The position numbers and the translations under genes were made by a program. Under the pieces are notes generated by a model. It ran no database searches, had not been told where the DNA came from, and worked only from the letters and a program-made list of their open reading frames with translations. A stretch of 15,841 nt of DNA from JADJPL01 sp964607915 (GTDB taxonomy: Bacteria; Bacteroidota; Bacteroidia; Chitinophagales; Saprospiraceae), in NCBI GenBank assembly GCA_964607915.1, contig CAZSMU010000083.1, forward strand, positions 1-15,841, in the 5' to 3' direction. This document shows positions 1-8,089 of the stretch, piece by piece; position 1 is the first letter of the stretch; each line of letters opens with the position of its first letter.

Positions 1-59
1 GCAAACCCGCAACTTATTTTTGATTTTAAACTAAATAGAGCGTTGCGCAAGGCAGGTTT

Positions 60-722
60 TTAATAGCCTATTTCGCTTTTTTTCGCCTCAAACGCCACAT
101 AATCAAACACACGACCCCGTTTGAGTACGCGGCACTGCACGATTTCGAGCCCTCGCTCACCGAGTTTGGCGAGGTAGTCGGCGGTGGTGTATTGCTGTGG
201 GTGCAGCGCATCGCCGGGCAGGAGCCGGAATACCCGCTGAAGAGGCCTGAAGCGATGGGCGTCGGTGGAGAGCAGCAAGCGTCCTCCCGGCGTCAGGGCG
301 GCGGTGAGAGCGCTGAGGGCGGCATCGAGGTCCCGCACGTGGTTGATGGCGTTGAGGCAATAGACGAGGTCGTACGGTGGGTTGGGCGCGCCATTCTCCA
401 AGGGACCAGGATAGAACTGTATGGAGGGATATCGCCCGGCATGCAGGTGCGGAAAGTCGCGCCGATAGACCTCGAGCAGGGGGTCCAGGGCGTCAACCGC
501 ATGGGGTGCCAGGGCGATAAAGATACCTGCTGGGCCGCAGCCGGCATCCAGTACACGCTCCCCAGGGCGGGGTCTGACACCGGTTTCCACCAGTACGCGT
601 TGCCAGTAGGCCGTTTTGCGGGCGAGATAGGCTTCGATGGGCTGTTTCGACAGGTAGCGGCGCCACCAGCGCTGTTCGAGGGACTGGGCGAGCTGCCAAA
701 GCAGGGTGCTGCGAAGGGACAT
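60..722 (-). CDS. Class I SAM-dependent methyltransferase
   Basis: The 220-residue product has the Rossmann fold of class I methyltransferases. Motif I, VLDAGCGPAG, lies at residues 57-66, an acidic residue that could hold the SAM ribose is at D80, YDLVYCLNAINHV is at about 117-129, and the post-motif LTPGGRLLLSTD is near 144-154. The N-terminal 45 residues are helical and rich in W and R. There is no signal peptide, so it should act in the cytoplasm. The substrate cannot be read from the sequence; the methyltransferase 11/25 type covers small molecules, quinones and lipids. I chose the ATG at 722. The frame stays open to a TTG at 797, but that extension is encoded by the arm of a hairpin repeat and does not look like protein. 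The gene follows the prolyl oligopeptidase on the same strand, with a long stem-loop between them, so it may be read through or controlled separately. The fold is secure; the specific function is unknown. Confidence 0.85.
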   Translation of the reverse strand: MSLRSTLLWQLAQSLEQRWWRRYLSKQPIEAYLARKTAYWQRVLVETGVRPRPGERVLDAGCGPAGIFIALAPHAVDALDPLLEVYRRDFPHLHAGRYPSIQFYPGPLENGAPNPPYDLVYCLNAINHVRDLDAALSALTAALTPGGRLLLSTDAHRFRPLQRVFRLLPGDALHPQQYTTADYLAKLGERGLEIVQCRVLKRGRVFDYVAFEAKKSEIGY

Positions 723-749
723 ATCAGGTGGTTGCGAGCGCGCGGTGAG

Positions 750-815
750 AAAAAGAGACTTAGCCTGGTTGCGAGGGGTCGAAAAGAGACTTTTCAACCC
801 CTCGCAACCAGGCTA
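750..815 (-). terminator. Possible intrinsic terminator or attenuator after the peptidase gene
   Basis: Read on the minus strand, the 55-base hairpin begins 10 bases after the oligopeptidase stop codon and is followed by AGTCTCTTTTTCTC, a U-rich tract in the RNA. That arrangement fits a Rho-independent terminator, which would stop most transcripts before the methyltransferase gene. Against this, the stem is much longer than typical terminators and a related palindrome elsewhere in the window lies between divergent genes, where termination makes little sense. Confidence 0.4.
751..815. repeat. Long palindromic element between peptidase and methyltransferase genes
   Basis: A perfect 19-bp inverted repeat has arms at 761-779 and 797-815. 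One mismatch (780/796) separates it from a further 6-bp stem, GAAAAG at 781-786 with CTTTTC at 790-795, closing on a 3-base loop. About 25 base pairs therefore form within 55 bases. A short direct repeat, AAAAGAGACTT, occurs at 751-761 and again at 782-792. The arm and core resemble the element at 13971-14050 (shared TTGCGAG, GGGGTC, A-run/T-run centre and CTCGC), so this is probably one member of a dispersed intergenic repeat family. The inverted repeat is seen directly; family status rests on three copies in this window. Confidence 0.8.
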
Positions 816-824
816 GCGGGGAGC

Positions 825-2981
825 TCAGCCTCCCTTGAGTCCGTATTTCACCGGGGCATTCATATTAAAAAAGGTAAAGGCCCACTTATCCGCCTGCTCT
901 TCGATGACCATGGCGGTGGGTTTACCTGCCCCGTGACCGGCTTTGGTTTCGATGCGGATGAGTACCGGCCGCGTGCCGGCATGCGCCGCCTGCAGCCCGG
1001 CGGCAAACTTAAAGGAATGGGCAGGCACTACGCGGTCGTCATGGTCGCCAGTGGTGACGAGGGTAGCCGGGTAATCCACGCCTTTTTTGAGGTTGTGGTA
1101 GGGCGAGTATCCGCGCAGGTAGCTGAACATGGCCGGGCTTTCATCGGCGGTGCCGTAGTCGTAGGCCCAACCGGCACCGGCGGTGAATTTATGGTAGCGG
1201 AGCATATCGAGTACTCCTACGGCCGGCAGGGCGACCTGCACGAGGTCGGGGCGCTGCGTCATGACGGCCCCTACCAGCAAACCGCCATTGGAACCGCCGG
1301 AGATGGCCAGCTTTTCAGAAGAGGTATAGCCTTCGGCGATGAGGTATTCGGCGGCGGCTACAAAGTCGTCGAACACGTTTTGCTTGTTCATCTTGGTGCC
1401 GGCGAGGTGCCATTTTTCGCCGTATTCGCCGCCGCCGCGCAGGTTGGGCACGGCATAGACGCCGCCGTTTTCCAGCCACACGATACTCGACGTGCTGAAC
1501 GAGGGCGTCAGGGAGATATTGAAGCCCCCGTATCCGTAGAGCATAGCCGGGTTTTGGCCGTTTAGCTTGAGTCCTTTCTTATAGGTGATCAACATGGGAA
1601 TTTTCGTGCCGTCTTTGGAGGCGTAAAACACCTGTTTCGACACGTAGTCGTCCGGGTTGAACTTTACATCGGGGCGCTTATAGAGCGTTGACTTGCCATT
1701 TTGCACATCTACGCTGTATATAGTGGGCGGGTTGATGTAATTGGTGAAGGTATAGTACAGGGTTTGTTCTTCTTTTTTGCCCGAAAAGCCTGCTGCTGTA
1801 CCGGCCCCAGGCAACTCGATGCGGCGCAGGACCACGCCGTTCAGGTCCACCTGTTCCACCAGGGAGAGAGCGTCTTTGAGGTATTGGGCGAAAAAGTACC
1901 CGGCGCCTGTGCTGACGGAGAGCGGTTCGCTGCGTTCCGGGATGACGTCTTTCCAGTTGGCGGGTCGGGGGTCTTTGGCAGAGACCTTGACCAGGCGCTG
2001 GTTGGGCGCATTCAGGTTGGTCTGGATGTAGAGAAAATCCCCTTCGCTCCAGGCGACGTAGTGTTCATTGTCGAAATTGGCCACCAGGGGAAGAACAGCG
2101 CCGTCTTTTTTACTTAAATCTTTGATGTACAATTCATTTCCCGTGGTAGATTCCGCCGCGGTAATCACTAACCAGCGCTGGTCTTCGGTGACATAGCCGG
2201 ATATGTAGCGGCGGGGTGTTTTCTCGCCTCCGAAGACGAGCTGGTCCTGGCTTTGCGGAGTGCCGAGGCGGTGGTAGTAGAGTTTGTGGTATTGAGTGAG
2301 GCCCGACAGCGCGCTGCCCTCTTTGGGCTTGTCGTAGGAACTGTAAAAAAAGCCCTCGTTGCCTTTCCAGGAGATGCCTGAGAATTTGACATCGCGCAGC
2401 GTATCGCCGATCAATTTGCGGGTCTGGACGTCCATGACCATCACTTTGCGCCAATCGGAGCCGCCCTCCGAGATTTGATAGGCAGCCAGGTTTCCGTCTT
2501 TGGAAAAATCTATGCCGGCCAGAGAAGTCGTGCCGTCGGCGGAGAAGGTGTTCGGGTCGAGGAAGACCTCCGCTTCACCGTTTTCTTTTTGGCGGTACAG
2601 GACGGAGTGGTTTTGGAGTCCGTTGTTTTTAAAAAAGTACGTTACACCGCCTTCGCGAAAGGGGGCGGAGTATTTTTCGTAGTCCCACAATTCCTCTAAT
2701 CGTTTGCGGATAGCTTCGCGGTAGGGTATTTTTTCCAGGTAGGAAAAGGTGACGTCGTTTTGGCTTCTGACCCATCCTTTGACGTCTTCGGCGGTATCGG
2801 CTTCCAACCAGCGGTAGGGGTCGTCCACGCGTTCGCCGTGGAAGGTATCCTGATGGGCGATGGTTTTGGTATCGGGGTAGGTTACGGTGATATCCATAGC
2901 GTTGGGTTGTTTCGAATTCTGCGAGCAGGCGCAGCCTAATCCTGCGAGCAGGGCGAGGGAGAAGAAGGATAGATGGTTCAT
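825..2981 (-). CDS. Prolyl oligopeptidase (family S9A), predicted lipoprotein
   Basis: This serine peptidase cleaves short peptides on the carboxyl side of proline. The 718-residue length matches the family (about 710). The N-terminal entry DDPYRWLE is typical of S9A, followed by a beta-propeller region and a C-terminal alpha/beta-hydrolase domain. The catalytic triad is visible: S564 in SGGSNGG, D648 in GDHDDRVVPAHS with the substrate-binding arginine R650, and H683 in KAGHGAG. The N terminus is MNHLSFFSLALLAGLGCACS, a short signal peptide ending in cysteines (C17 or C19) that look like a lipid-attachment site, so the enzyme is probably an envelope lipoprotein rather than cytosolic. The start is the ATG at 2981; a TTG two codons upstream is less likely. 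It follows the TonB-dependent receptor with a gap of about 30 bases, which suggests co-transcription and a role in handling imported or periplasmic oligopeptides. The family call is certain; lipidation and peptide-uptake role are inferred. Confidence 0.95.
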   Translation of the reverse strand: MNHLSFFSLALLAGLGCACSQNSKQPNAMDITVTYPDTKTIAHQDTFHGERVDDPYRWLEADTAEDVKGWVRSQNDVTFSYLEKIPYREAIRKRLEELWDYEKYSAPFREGGVTYFFKNNGLQNHSVLYRQKENGEAEVFLDPNTFSADGTTSLAGIDFSKDGNLAAYQISEGGSDWRKVMVMDVQTRKLIGDTLRDVKFSGISWKGNEGFFYSSYDKPKEGSALSGLTQYHKLYYHRLGTPQSQDQLVFGGEKTPRRYISGYVTEDQRWLVITAAESTTGNELYIKDLSKKDGAVLPLVANFDNEHYVAWSEGDFLYIQTNLNAPNQRLVKVSAKDPRPANWKDVIPERSEPLSVSTGAGYFFAQYLKDALSLVEQVDLNGVVLRRIELPGAGTAAGFSGKKEEQTLYYTFTNYINPPTIYSVDVQNGKSTLYKRPDVKFNPDDYVSKQVFYASKDGTKIPMLITYKKGLKLNGQNPAMLYGYGGFNISLTPSFSTSSIVWLENGGVYAVPNLRGGGEYGEKWHLAGTKMNKQNVFDDFVAAAEYLIAEGYTSSEKLAISGGSNGGLLVGAVMTQRPDLVQVALPAVGVLDMLRYHKFTAGAGWAYDYGTADESPAMFSYLRGYSPYHNLKKGVDYPATLVTTGDHDDRVVPAHSFKFAAGLQAAHAGTRPVLIRIETKAGHGAGKPTAMVIEEQADKWAFTFFNMNAPVKYGLKGG

Positions 2982-3011
2982 ACGCAAAAGTTTTACAGGT
3001 TCATACTGCCT

Positions 3012-5336
3012 TCAGAACCTCCCGGTGAGCCCCAGTGCCGGTATGACGGGCAGTTGGTTGACCTTTCGGTTGGTGCTGCGGTCTATGTAAAAGACGTTTT
3101 CGCGATTGTACGCGTTGCTTGCGCTGGCGTTGACTTCAAGCGCTGCGGTTTTGCCCAGGCGGAAGCGGCGTTTGAGGGACAGGTCGAGACGGTGGTAGTA
3201 CGGGAGGCGACCTCCGTTGCGCACGCTGCTCAGGATGACCCCGATGGGATAGTTCCCGCCAGGGACGTTGGTTTGCAGGACTCCGGGGCCGATGGGCACG
3301 TTCTGGAAGAAGCCCTGGGTCTGGGTGAAAGGGAATCCCGATCCCAAGTTCCAACGCAGGGCAGCCTCCCATTTTTTACCGCGGTCGAAGGTATAGACGC
3401 CGAGCACGTTGAGGTTGTGGCGGCGGTCGTAGGAGGTCGGATAGACCTGCTGCCCATCGTCGCGGCGGACGACCGCCAGGGAGTAGGCAACCCACAGGTA
3501 AGACTGCGGACTGCGATATTTCAGGCTGAAGTCCAGGCCCTGGGCCTCGCCTGTTTCGGTCGCGAAATCGGATTCCGTACCAGACTGCTTATTGCGGTTG
3601 ACCTGGATGAGTTGGGTGAAATCCTTCCAGTAGGGTTCCAGCGTCAGGCTCAGAGAGCTGCCCAAATCGGCTTCTAGTCCGACAACGGCATGCCGGGCGC
3701 TTTGGAGGCGGCTTCTCAGCGGGGTTTTTGTACCCGGCTGATAGAGCGTCTGTTCCGGCCCCGCCAGATAGCCCACGAAGAAATTGACCACATCGAGGTC
3801 GTTGACGGTGCCGAGGAGGTTTTGCGAGTACCAGCCCCCGGCGGCTTTGAGGCGCAGGTTGGGCCGCAGTAGGTACTTGGCCGCGAAGCGGGGCTCCGGG
3901 GAGATGCGCGACTGCGATGCGTAGTAGTGTACGCGCAGGCCCGGCTCGAGCACGAGGCGTTCCCCTCGATAGGCATACGTAAAGAAAGCGGCTAATTCAG
4001 TAGTGAAATCCTGTTGGGAGAAGAGGATGCCGATGGGGTTTTTGAACGAAAAATCGGTATTGAAGCCCGTCAGTTCGAATCCATAGCGCAGCTCCTGCCG
4101 CTCGAGCAGCGAGCGGAAGTTGAGCTGTGCCGTATAGGTATCCACTCCGCTGCGGCGGGGGTCTTCCCCTTTTTCGGAGAGCTGTAAGGCGTAATTCGTA
4201 TAGGAAAAAGCACCGTCTATGAGAATATTGGAGTAGGAGGGTACCAACTGGAAACGGGTTCCACCGCCGCCAGCGCTCCAGGTGAGACGGGCTATATCGG
4301 GTACTTCGAAGGCGTCTTGAAAGCGGAAGCCGAAGGCGTCGAACTTGCTGCCCAGGCTGCCGATCCAGGAGAGTTTGCCGTAGAGGTCCGAGTAGCGATA
4401 AGGCAGGCCTATGTTTTGGAGTGCCGACAAGCTGGTATCGGCGGCGGCGAACGAATAAAATGTCGTATCGGCGGCGTAGGGATAGAGTTTGGGCGAGGTA
4501 CGGTCAATGATGCCCTGCTTGGCGGTGAGCAAGAAAGACAGGGCGTTGCCCTGTCGGTCTATTTTGCGCAGCGGACCCTCTACAAGCGCCTTCACCTGGA
4601 AAGGGCTGACCGACACGAGTCCTGCGGTGCGCCGGGCATTCCCTTCGCGGGTACGGATATCCATAACGGCGGATACGCGGCCGCCGTACTGAGCCGGAAA
4701 GGCGGCGGTGTGCAGGTCCACGCTGCGCAGCGCCTCTGTTTCAAAAACGGAGAACAAGCCGATGGAGTGGAAGGGGTTGAACAAAGTCATCCCGTCGAGG
4801 AGGAAGCGCGTCTGTACCGGAGCACCCCCGCGGATAAAGAGTTGCCCCCCCTGGTCGCCATTGCTGACGACACCGGGCAGCACCGATAGGTATTGTGCCA
4901 GGTCGGGTTCCCCCCCGATGGCGGGGGCAGCGAGGACCTCCTCGCGACGCACCTGTACCTGGGCCACCAATGCATTGCTGCGCTGCTGCTCCCGCTCGGC
5001 GGAGACATCCACCTGTTGCAATTCCACCGGGGTGGCTTCGAGGAGGATGCGGGCATAGGTGGCCGCACCAGCCTTGACGACCACCTCCACCGAGGCGTCG
5101 GCATAGCCTAAATAAGAGACTACGAGGCGGTACGTGCCCGGGGCGAGGCCTCCGATACTGAAATAGCCCTGGATATCGGTGACGGCGCCCAGGTCGCGGC
5201 CTTCCAGGCGCACAGAGCAATAGGGCACCGGGGCACCGTCGCTGTTGTCGAACACGTTGCCCCGCACAATGCCGCTTTGCGCCAGTGCCGGCAGGGCGAA
5301 GCCCAGTGTGCAGGCGAGCCAGAAGGAGAAGCGCAT
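3012..5336 (-). CDS. TonB-dependent outer-membrane receptor with CarboxypepD_reg-like domain
   Basis: This is a 774-residue outer-membrane active transporter. It has a signal peptide (residues 1 to about 20, ending ALPALAQ), a carboxypeptidase-regulatory-like beta-sandwich (about 22-100), a TonB-box-like stretch LQQVDVSAE near 106-114, a plug domain (about 130-235, with QYLSVLPGVVSNGD, FIRGGAP, FLLDGM and QYGGRVSAVMDIRT), and a beta-barrel ending in the aromatic LTGRF. It is shorter than SusC proteins (about 1,000 residues) and no SusD partner lies nearby, so it is not an ordinary polysaccharide-utilisation receptor. The ligand cannot be read from the sequence. The ATG at 5336 begins one base after the TGA of the upstream ATPase gene (TGATATG), an arrangement that suggests translational coupling. 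A lipoprotein prolyl oligopeptidase follows directly, which makes a peptide ligand possible but unproven. Confidence 0.95.
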   Translation of the reverse strand: MRFSFWLACTLGFALPALAQSGIVRGNVFDNSDGAPVPYCSVRLEGRDLGAVTDIQGYFSIGGLAPGTYRLVVSYLGYADASVEVVVKAGAATYARILLEATPVELQQVDVSAEREQQRSNALVAQVQVRREEVLAAPAIGGEPDLAQYLSVLPGVVSNGDQGGQLFIRGGAPVQTRFLLDGMTLFNPFHSIGLFSVFETEALRSVDLHTAAFPAQYGGRVSAVMDIRTREGNARRTAGLVSVSPFQVKALVEGPLRKIDRQGNALSFLLTAKQGIIDRTSPKLYPYAADTTFYSFAAADTSLSALQNIGLPYRYSDLYGKLSWIGSLGSKFDAFGFRFQDAFEVPDIARLTWSAGGGGTRFQLVPSYSNILIDGAFSYTNYALQLSEKGEDPRRSGVDTYTAQLNFRSLLERQELRYGFELTGFNTDFSFKNPIGILFSQQDFTTELAAFFTYAYRGERLVLEPGLRVHYYASQSRISPEPRFAAKYLLRPNLRLKAAGGWYSQNLLGTVNDLDVVNFFVGYLAGPEQTLYQPGTKTPLRSRLQSARHAVVGLEADLGSSLSLTLEPYWKDFTQLIQVNRNKQSGTESDFATETGEAQGLDFSLKYRSPQSYLWVAYSLAVVRRDDGQQVYPTSYDRRHNLNVLGVYTFDRGKKWEAALRWNLGSGFPFTQTQGFFQNVPIGPGVLQTNVPGGNYPIGVILSSVRNGGRLPYYHRLDLSLKRRFRLGKTAALEVNASASNAYNRENVFYIDRSTNRKVNQLPVIPALGLTGRF

Positions 5337-5337
5337 A

Positions 5338-6822
5338 TCAGTTCAGGTCTTCTTCGTCGAAACCATCGTCTTCATCGTCCATCATGTTTGCCAATAGGTC
5401 GCGGAAGCTGAAGCGGGACTCCAGAAAATCCTTGCTGAGTACATTGCAGACGGCAAGCCCATGCAGGATGAGTTCCATGTACAGGTAGCATTCGTCCCCT
5501 TCCGTCTGCGTGTGTGCTTCCGCCAGTTTGCGCAGGCCGGCGACTTTGTCGAGCGCTTCGCGGTACGCTTTGTCAGAGGCGTCGTTGAGCAGATCTACGG
5601 AGTTGCTGCCGGCGAACCAGGCGCGGATGACGCCGTAAGGGTCGCGTTCACGGCCTTTGCGCAGTTTGTCGGGGTCGGGGAAATGCGCCAGGAACAAGTT
5701 TTTGACCGCAGCGTCGAGCAGGCTGATAGCGACGCCGTAGGGTCCTTCCTGTTCGCCTTCATACACCAACTCTACTTTTCCCGTGATGGCGGGTACTACG
5801 CCCCAGAAATCGGTGATGCGTGCCTGGGTGCGTGCCTCCTGGTTGAGTAGGGCGCGCCGCTCGGCCGTACTGACCAGGTTTTCGTAGCCGGAGATGCTCA
5901 AGCGGGCTGAAATCCCGCTTTTTTCATCCACCAGGGCACTTTCGCGGGCTTCGAAGGAGATTTGTTCGAGCAGCACTTCCAGCAAGTCGGGCACGGCGAC
6001 GCGCTCCCGCTGTTCGGGGGCCAGTTGCGCCTCCTGCTTGGTGATGCGCCGGGCGATATCTACCGTCTTGGGGTAGTGGGTGAGGATTTGGCTCTCGATG
6101 CGGTCCTTCAGCGGGGTGATGATGCTGCCGCGGTTGGTGTAGTCCTCCGGGTTGGCCGTGAACACGAACTGGATATCCAACGGCAGGCGCAGCTTAAAGC
6201 CCCGGATCTGTATATCGCCTTCCTGCAGGATATTGAACAGGGAGACCTGTATCCGCGCCTGGAGGTCGGGCAGTTCATTGATCACGAAGATACCGCGGTG
6301 TGCGCGGGGCACGAGCCCGAAGTGGATGACCCGTTCGTCGGAGTAGTGCAGTTTGAGGTTGGCTGCCTTGATAGGGTCCACGTCGCCGATGAGGTCGGCG
6401 ACGCTGACGTCGGGGGTGGCCAGTTTTTCGACGTAGCGCTCGCTGCGGTGTAGCCAGGCCACCGGCGTTTCGTCGCCCATTTCTTCTACGAGGTTGCGGG
6501 CGAAGCGCGAGATGGGGCGAAGGGGGTCGTCGTTGAGCTCGCTACCCTCCACCACGGGGATGTATTCGTCGAGAAAGTGGACCAGCAAGCGGGCCATGCG
6601 CGTCTTGGCCTGTCCGCGCAGGCCGAGGAGCAAAAGGTTGTGGCGCGACAGCACCGCCCGCTCCACGTCGGGAAGGACAGTGTCTTCAAAGCCGATGATG
6701 CCCTCGAAGAGCCTTTCTTTTCGCTGCAGGCGGGCAATAAGGTTCGCGCGCAACTCGTCTTTTACGGAACGCGGCCGGTAGCCGCTTTTTTTCAATGCAC
6801 CCAGCGTTCGGATTTCTGACAT
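5338..6822 (-). CDS. MoxR/ChlI-like AAA+ ATPase
   Basis: The 494-residue protein belongs to the magnesium-chelatase subunit I/MoxR branch of AAA+ ATPases, often annotated only as Mg-chelatase or sigma-54-interacting protein. Walker A is GLRGQAKT at 67-74, the Walker B equivalent is GIFVINELPDL at about 177-187 with Asn where Asp is usual, sensor 1 is FTANPEDYTNRGS near 221-233, and LKDRIESQI near 238-246 carries a candidate arginine finger. VSVADLIGDVDPIKA (about 139-153) and LLNILQEGDIQIRG-type sequence (about 195-208) are typical of the family. The C terminus is strongly acidic. There is no chlorophyll pathway here, so a chelatase role is unlikely; relatives act as chaperone-like remodelling motors with von Willebrand A partners, none of which is present in the window. 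I chose the ATG at 6822 because MSEIRTLGALKKSGYRPRSVK begins the conserved part; the open frame upstream runs into the divergent gene. It is first in the minus-strand operon. Confidence 0.88.
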   Translation of the reverse strand: MSEIRTLGALKKSGYRPRSVKDELRANLIARLQRKERLFEGIIGFEDTVLPDVERAVLSRHNLLLLGLRGQAKTRMARLLVHFLDEYIPVVEGSELNDDPLRPISRFARNLVEEMGDETPVAWLHRSERYVEKLATPDVSVADLIGDVDPIKAANLKLHYSDERVIHFGLVPRAHRGIFVINELPDLQARIQVSLFNILQEGDIQIRGFKLRLPLDIQFVFTANPEDYTNRGSIITPLKDRIESQILTHYPKTVDIARRITKQEAQLAPEQRERVAVPDLLEVLLEQISFEARESALVDEKSGISARLSISGYENLVSTAERRALLNQEARTQARITDFWGVVPAITGKVELVYEGEQEGPYGVAISLLDAAVKNLFLAHFPDPDKLRKGRERDPYGVIRAWFAGSNSVDLLNDASDKAYREALDKVAGLRKLAEAHTQTEGDECYLYMELILHGLAVCNVLSKDFLESRFSFRDLLANMMDDEDDGFDEEDLN

Positions 6823-6840
6823 TAATCGTAATTTTAGCGT

Positions 6841-6848
6841 CAAAAGTA
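6841..6848 (-). promoter_or_regulatory. Candidate -7 box for the AAA+ ATPase operon
   Basis: On the minus strand the bases read TACTTTTG, an exact match to the Bacteroidota -7 consensus TAnnTTTG, and lie 18 bases upstream of the ATPase start codon. No convincing TTG at the -33 position was found at the usual spacing, so this is a weak call. The 37-bp divergent gap must also serve the plus-strand lipoprotein gene. Confidence 0.35.
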
Positions 6849-6859
6849 AAAAACACAAC

Positions 6860-7597
6860 ATGAAAAAATGGACCTTTTTCTTGGCCCTTGGCACAAGCCT
6901 GCTTCTCAGCGGTTGTTTTAACATTTTTGAGGAAATCAAGTTCAACGCCGACGGCTCCGGCACCTACTCTCTGAAGATGGATATGAGCAGCCTGCTCTCC
7001 GACGAGTTCATGAAAGGCATGTTCGAGGAGGCTATGAAGGAAAACGAGCAGACCAAAGGACTCTCGAAAGATATGGAGATGGACTCGGTCATTTACCTCA
7101 AAAACCTCCCGGCAGAGCGCAAGGCGCAAATCGGCCGACCCGATTTGTGGAACAGCGCCGAGATGCAGATCAAAATGAGCGAAACATCAAAAGAGTTTTT
7201 CACCGATATCCGTTTCAAATTCAAAAGCACAGACGACATCGCTTTCTTTTTCCAACATTTTGACGCCCTCATGGCCGAGGGGGAGGTCGAGACGCTCGCC
7301 CTGAACCCCAACGAGTTCCTCCCCGGCGGTGGATTGTTCAAGTTTGAAAAGAAAACGCTCACCCGCCTACCCGCCCCTCCCTCCGAGAAGACCAAGGAGG
7401 AGCAAGAAAGCATGGAGATGATGCGCATGTTTTTCTCTGATTCCTATTTTACCACTACCTACTACCTCCCCGGCGATGTCCAGAAGGCGACCATGGCCGG
7501 CGCGGAAATCAGCAGCAACAAGGTAGTCGTCAAAACCCCCATGCTCGACGTCATGGACGGCAAAGGCAAAGCGGACGGGCAAATCCGCTTCAAATAG
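6860..7597 (+). CDS. Lipoprotein of unknown function
   Basis: The 245-residue product starts MKKWTFFLALGTSLLLSGC, a clear signal peptide with a lipobox (LLSGC) placing the lipidated cysteine at residue 19. The mature part begins with FEEIKFNADGSGTYSLKMDMS, a sequence style common in uncharacterised Bacteroidota lipoproteins, followed by an acidic helical region rich in Met, Glu and Lys (about 45-80), a mixed alpha/beta region, and a Met/Glu-rich stretch EQESMEMMRMFF near 182-193. There are no catalytic motifs I recognise. It is likely attached to the periplasmic face of the inner membrane or to the outer membrane. It opens the plus-strand run and is separated by 16 bases from rlmH. Its gene lies divergent to the AAA+ ATPase gene, and a DUF4105/Lnb-type lipoprotein acyltransferase is encoded further along the same run. 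Confidence 0.8.
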   Translation: MKKWTFFLALGTSLLLSGCFNIFEEIKFNADGSGTYSLKMDMSSLLSDEFMKGMFEEAMKENEQTKGLSKDMEMDSVIYLKNLPAERKAQIGRPDLWNSAEMQIKMSETSKEFFTDIRFKFKSTDDIAFFFQHFDALMAEGEVETLALNPNEFLPGGGLFKFEKKTLTRLPAPPSEKTKEEQESMEMMRMFFSDSYFTTTYYLPGDVQKATMAGAEISSNKVVVKTPMLDVMDGKGKADGQIRFK

Positions 7598-7613
7598 TAC
7601 CGCTGCGGGCACA

Positions 7614-8087
7614 ATGAAAACAGAATTGTGGTGTATCGGCAAGACGCAGGAACCTTGGTTGGAAACGGGCATTGCCGTATATGAAAAACGCCTGACGCGC
7701 TATATGCCGTTCGCCCTGGTGGCCATCCCCGACGTAAAACAGGGGGGTGCCCTGCCTCCGGAACTGCTTATGGCCAGGGAAGGCGAAGCTGTGCTGCAGC
7801 GCTTGAAGCCGGAAGACCGACTGGTGCTGCTCGACGAACGCGGCACCCGCTTCAGTTCCCGTGGCTTCGCTGCCTGGGTGGAGCAGCAAAGACTGAGTTC
7901 CCCCCGGCGGCTGGTGTTTTTGATCGGCGGCGCATTCGGTTTTTCGGAGGCTTTGAACCGTCGGGCCGACCAACGCATTTCTCTTTCCGAGATGACCTTC
8001 TCCCACCAGATGGTTCGTCTGTTTTTTGTAGAGCAACTCTACCGCGCAATGACTATCTTGCGCAACGAAGCCTATCACAACGATTGA
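7614..8087 (+). CDS. rlmH: 23S rRNA (pseudouridine1915-N3)-methyltransferase RlmH
   Basis: RlmH is a SPOUT-class (trefoil-knot) SAM methyltransferase that modifies pseudouridine 1915 in helix 69 of 23S rRNA on assembled 70S ribosomes. At 157 residues it matches the family length (about 155-159). Hallmarks are LDERGTRFSS (73-82), the SAM-binding knot VFLIGGAFGFS (101-111), and the C-terminal signature SLSEMTFSHQMVRLFFVEQL (123-142) followed by YRA and a terminal YHND. It is cytoplasmic and acts as a homodimer in studied species. It starts 16 bases after the lipoprotein gene and its stop lies 2 bases before the rhomboid start codon, which implies one transcript. Confidence 0.97.
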   Translation: MKTELWCIGKTQEPWLETGIAVYEKRLTRYMPFALVAIPDVKQGGALPPELLMAREGEAVLQRLKPEDRLVLLDERGTRFSSRGFAAWVEQQRLSSPRRLVFLIGGAFGFSEALNRRADQRISLSEMTFSHQMVRLFFVEQLYRAMTILRNEAYHND

Positions 8088-8089
8088 AC

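Noticed and set aside
15..22. TATTTTTG matching the Bacteroidota -7 box on the plus strand
   Set aside because: No plus-strand gene follows for almost 7 kb, and the surrounding bases are A+T-rich, so a chance match is likely.
723..797. N-terminal extension of the methyltransferase from a TTG at 797
   Set aside because: The extra 25 codons are encoded by the hairpin repeat (its right arm, loop and left arm) and flanking bases, and do not resemble methyltransferase sequence. The ATG at 722 starts the plausible protein.
192..1565. A 457-codon open frame on the plus strand
   Set aside because: It lies antisense across both the methyltransferase and the oligopeptidase genes, each with clear family motifs, and its translation is low-complexity (Gly, Val, Arg, Gln) with no recognisable motif. 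It is explained by the codon bias of G+C-rich genes on the other strand.
6829..6836. TAATTTTA as a -7 box for the lipoprotein gene at 6860
   Set aside because: The final G of TAnnTTTG is missing and there is no TTG at the right distance upstream; the evidence is too weak to report as a promoter.
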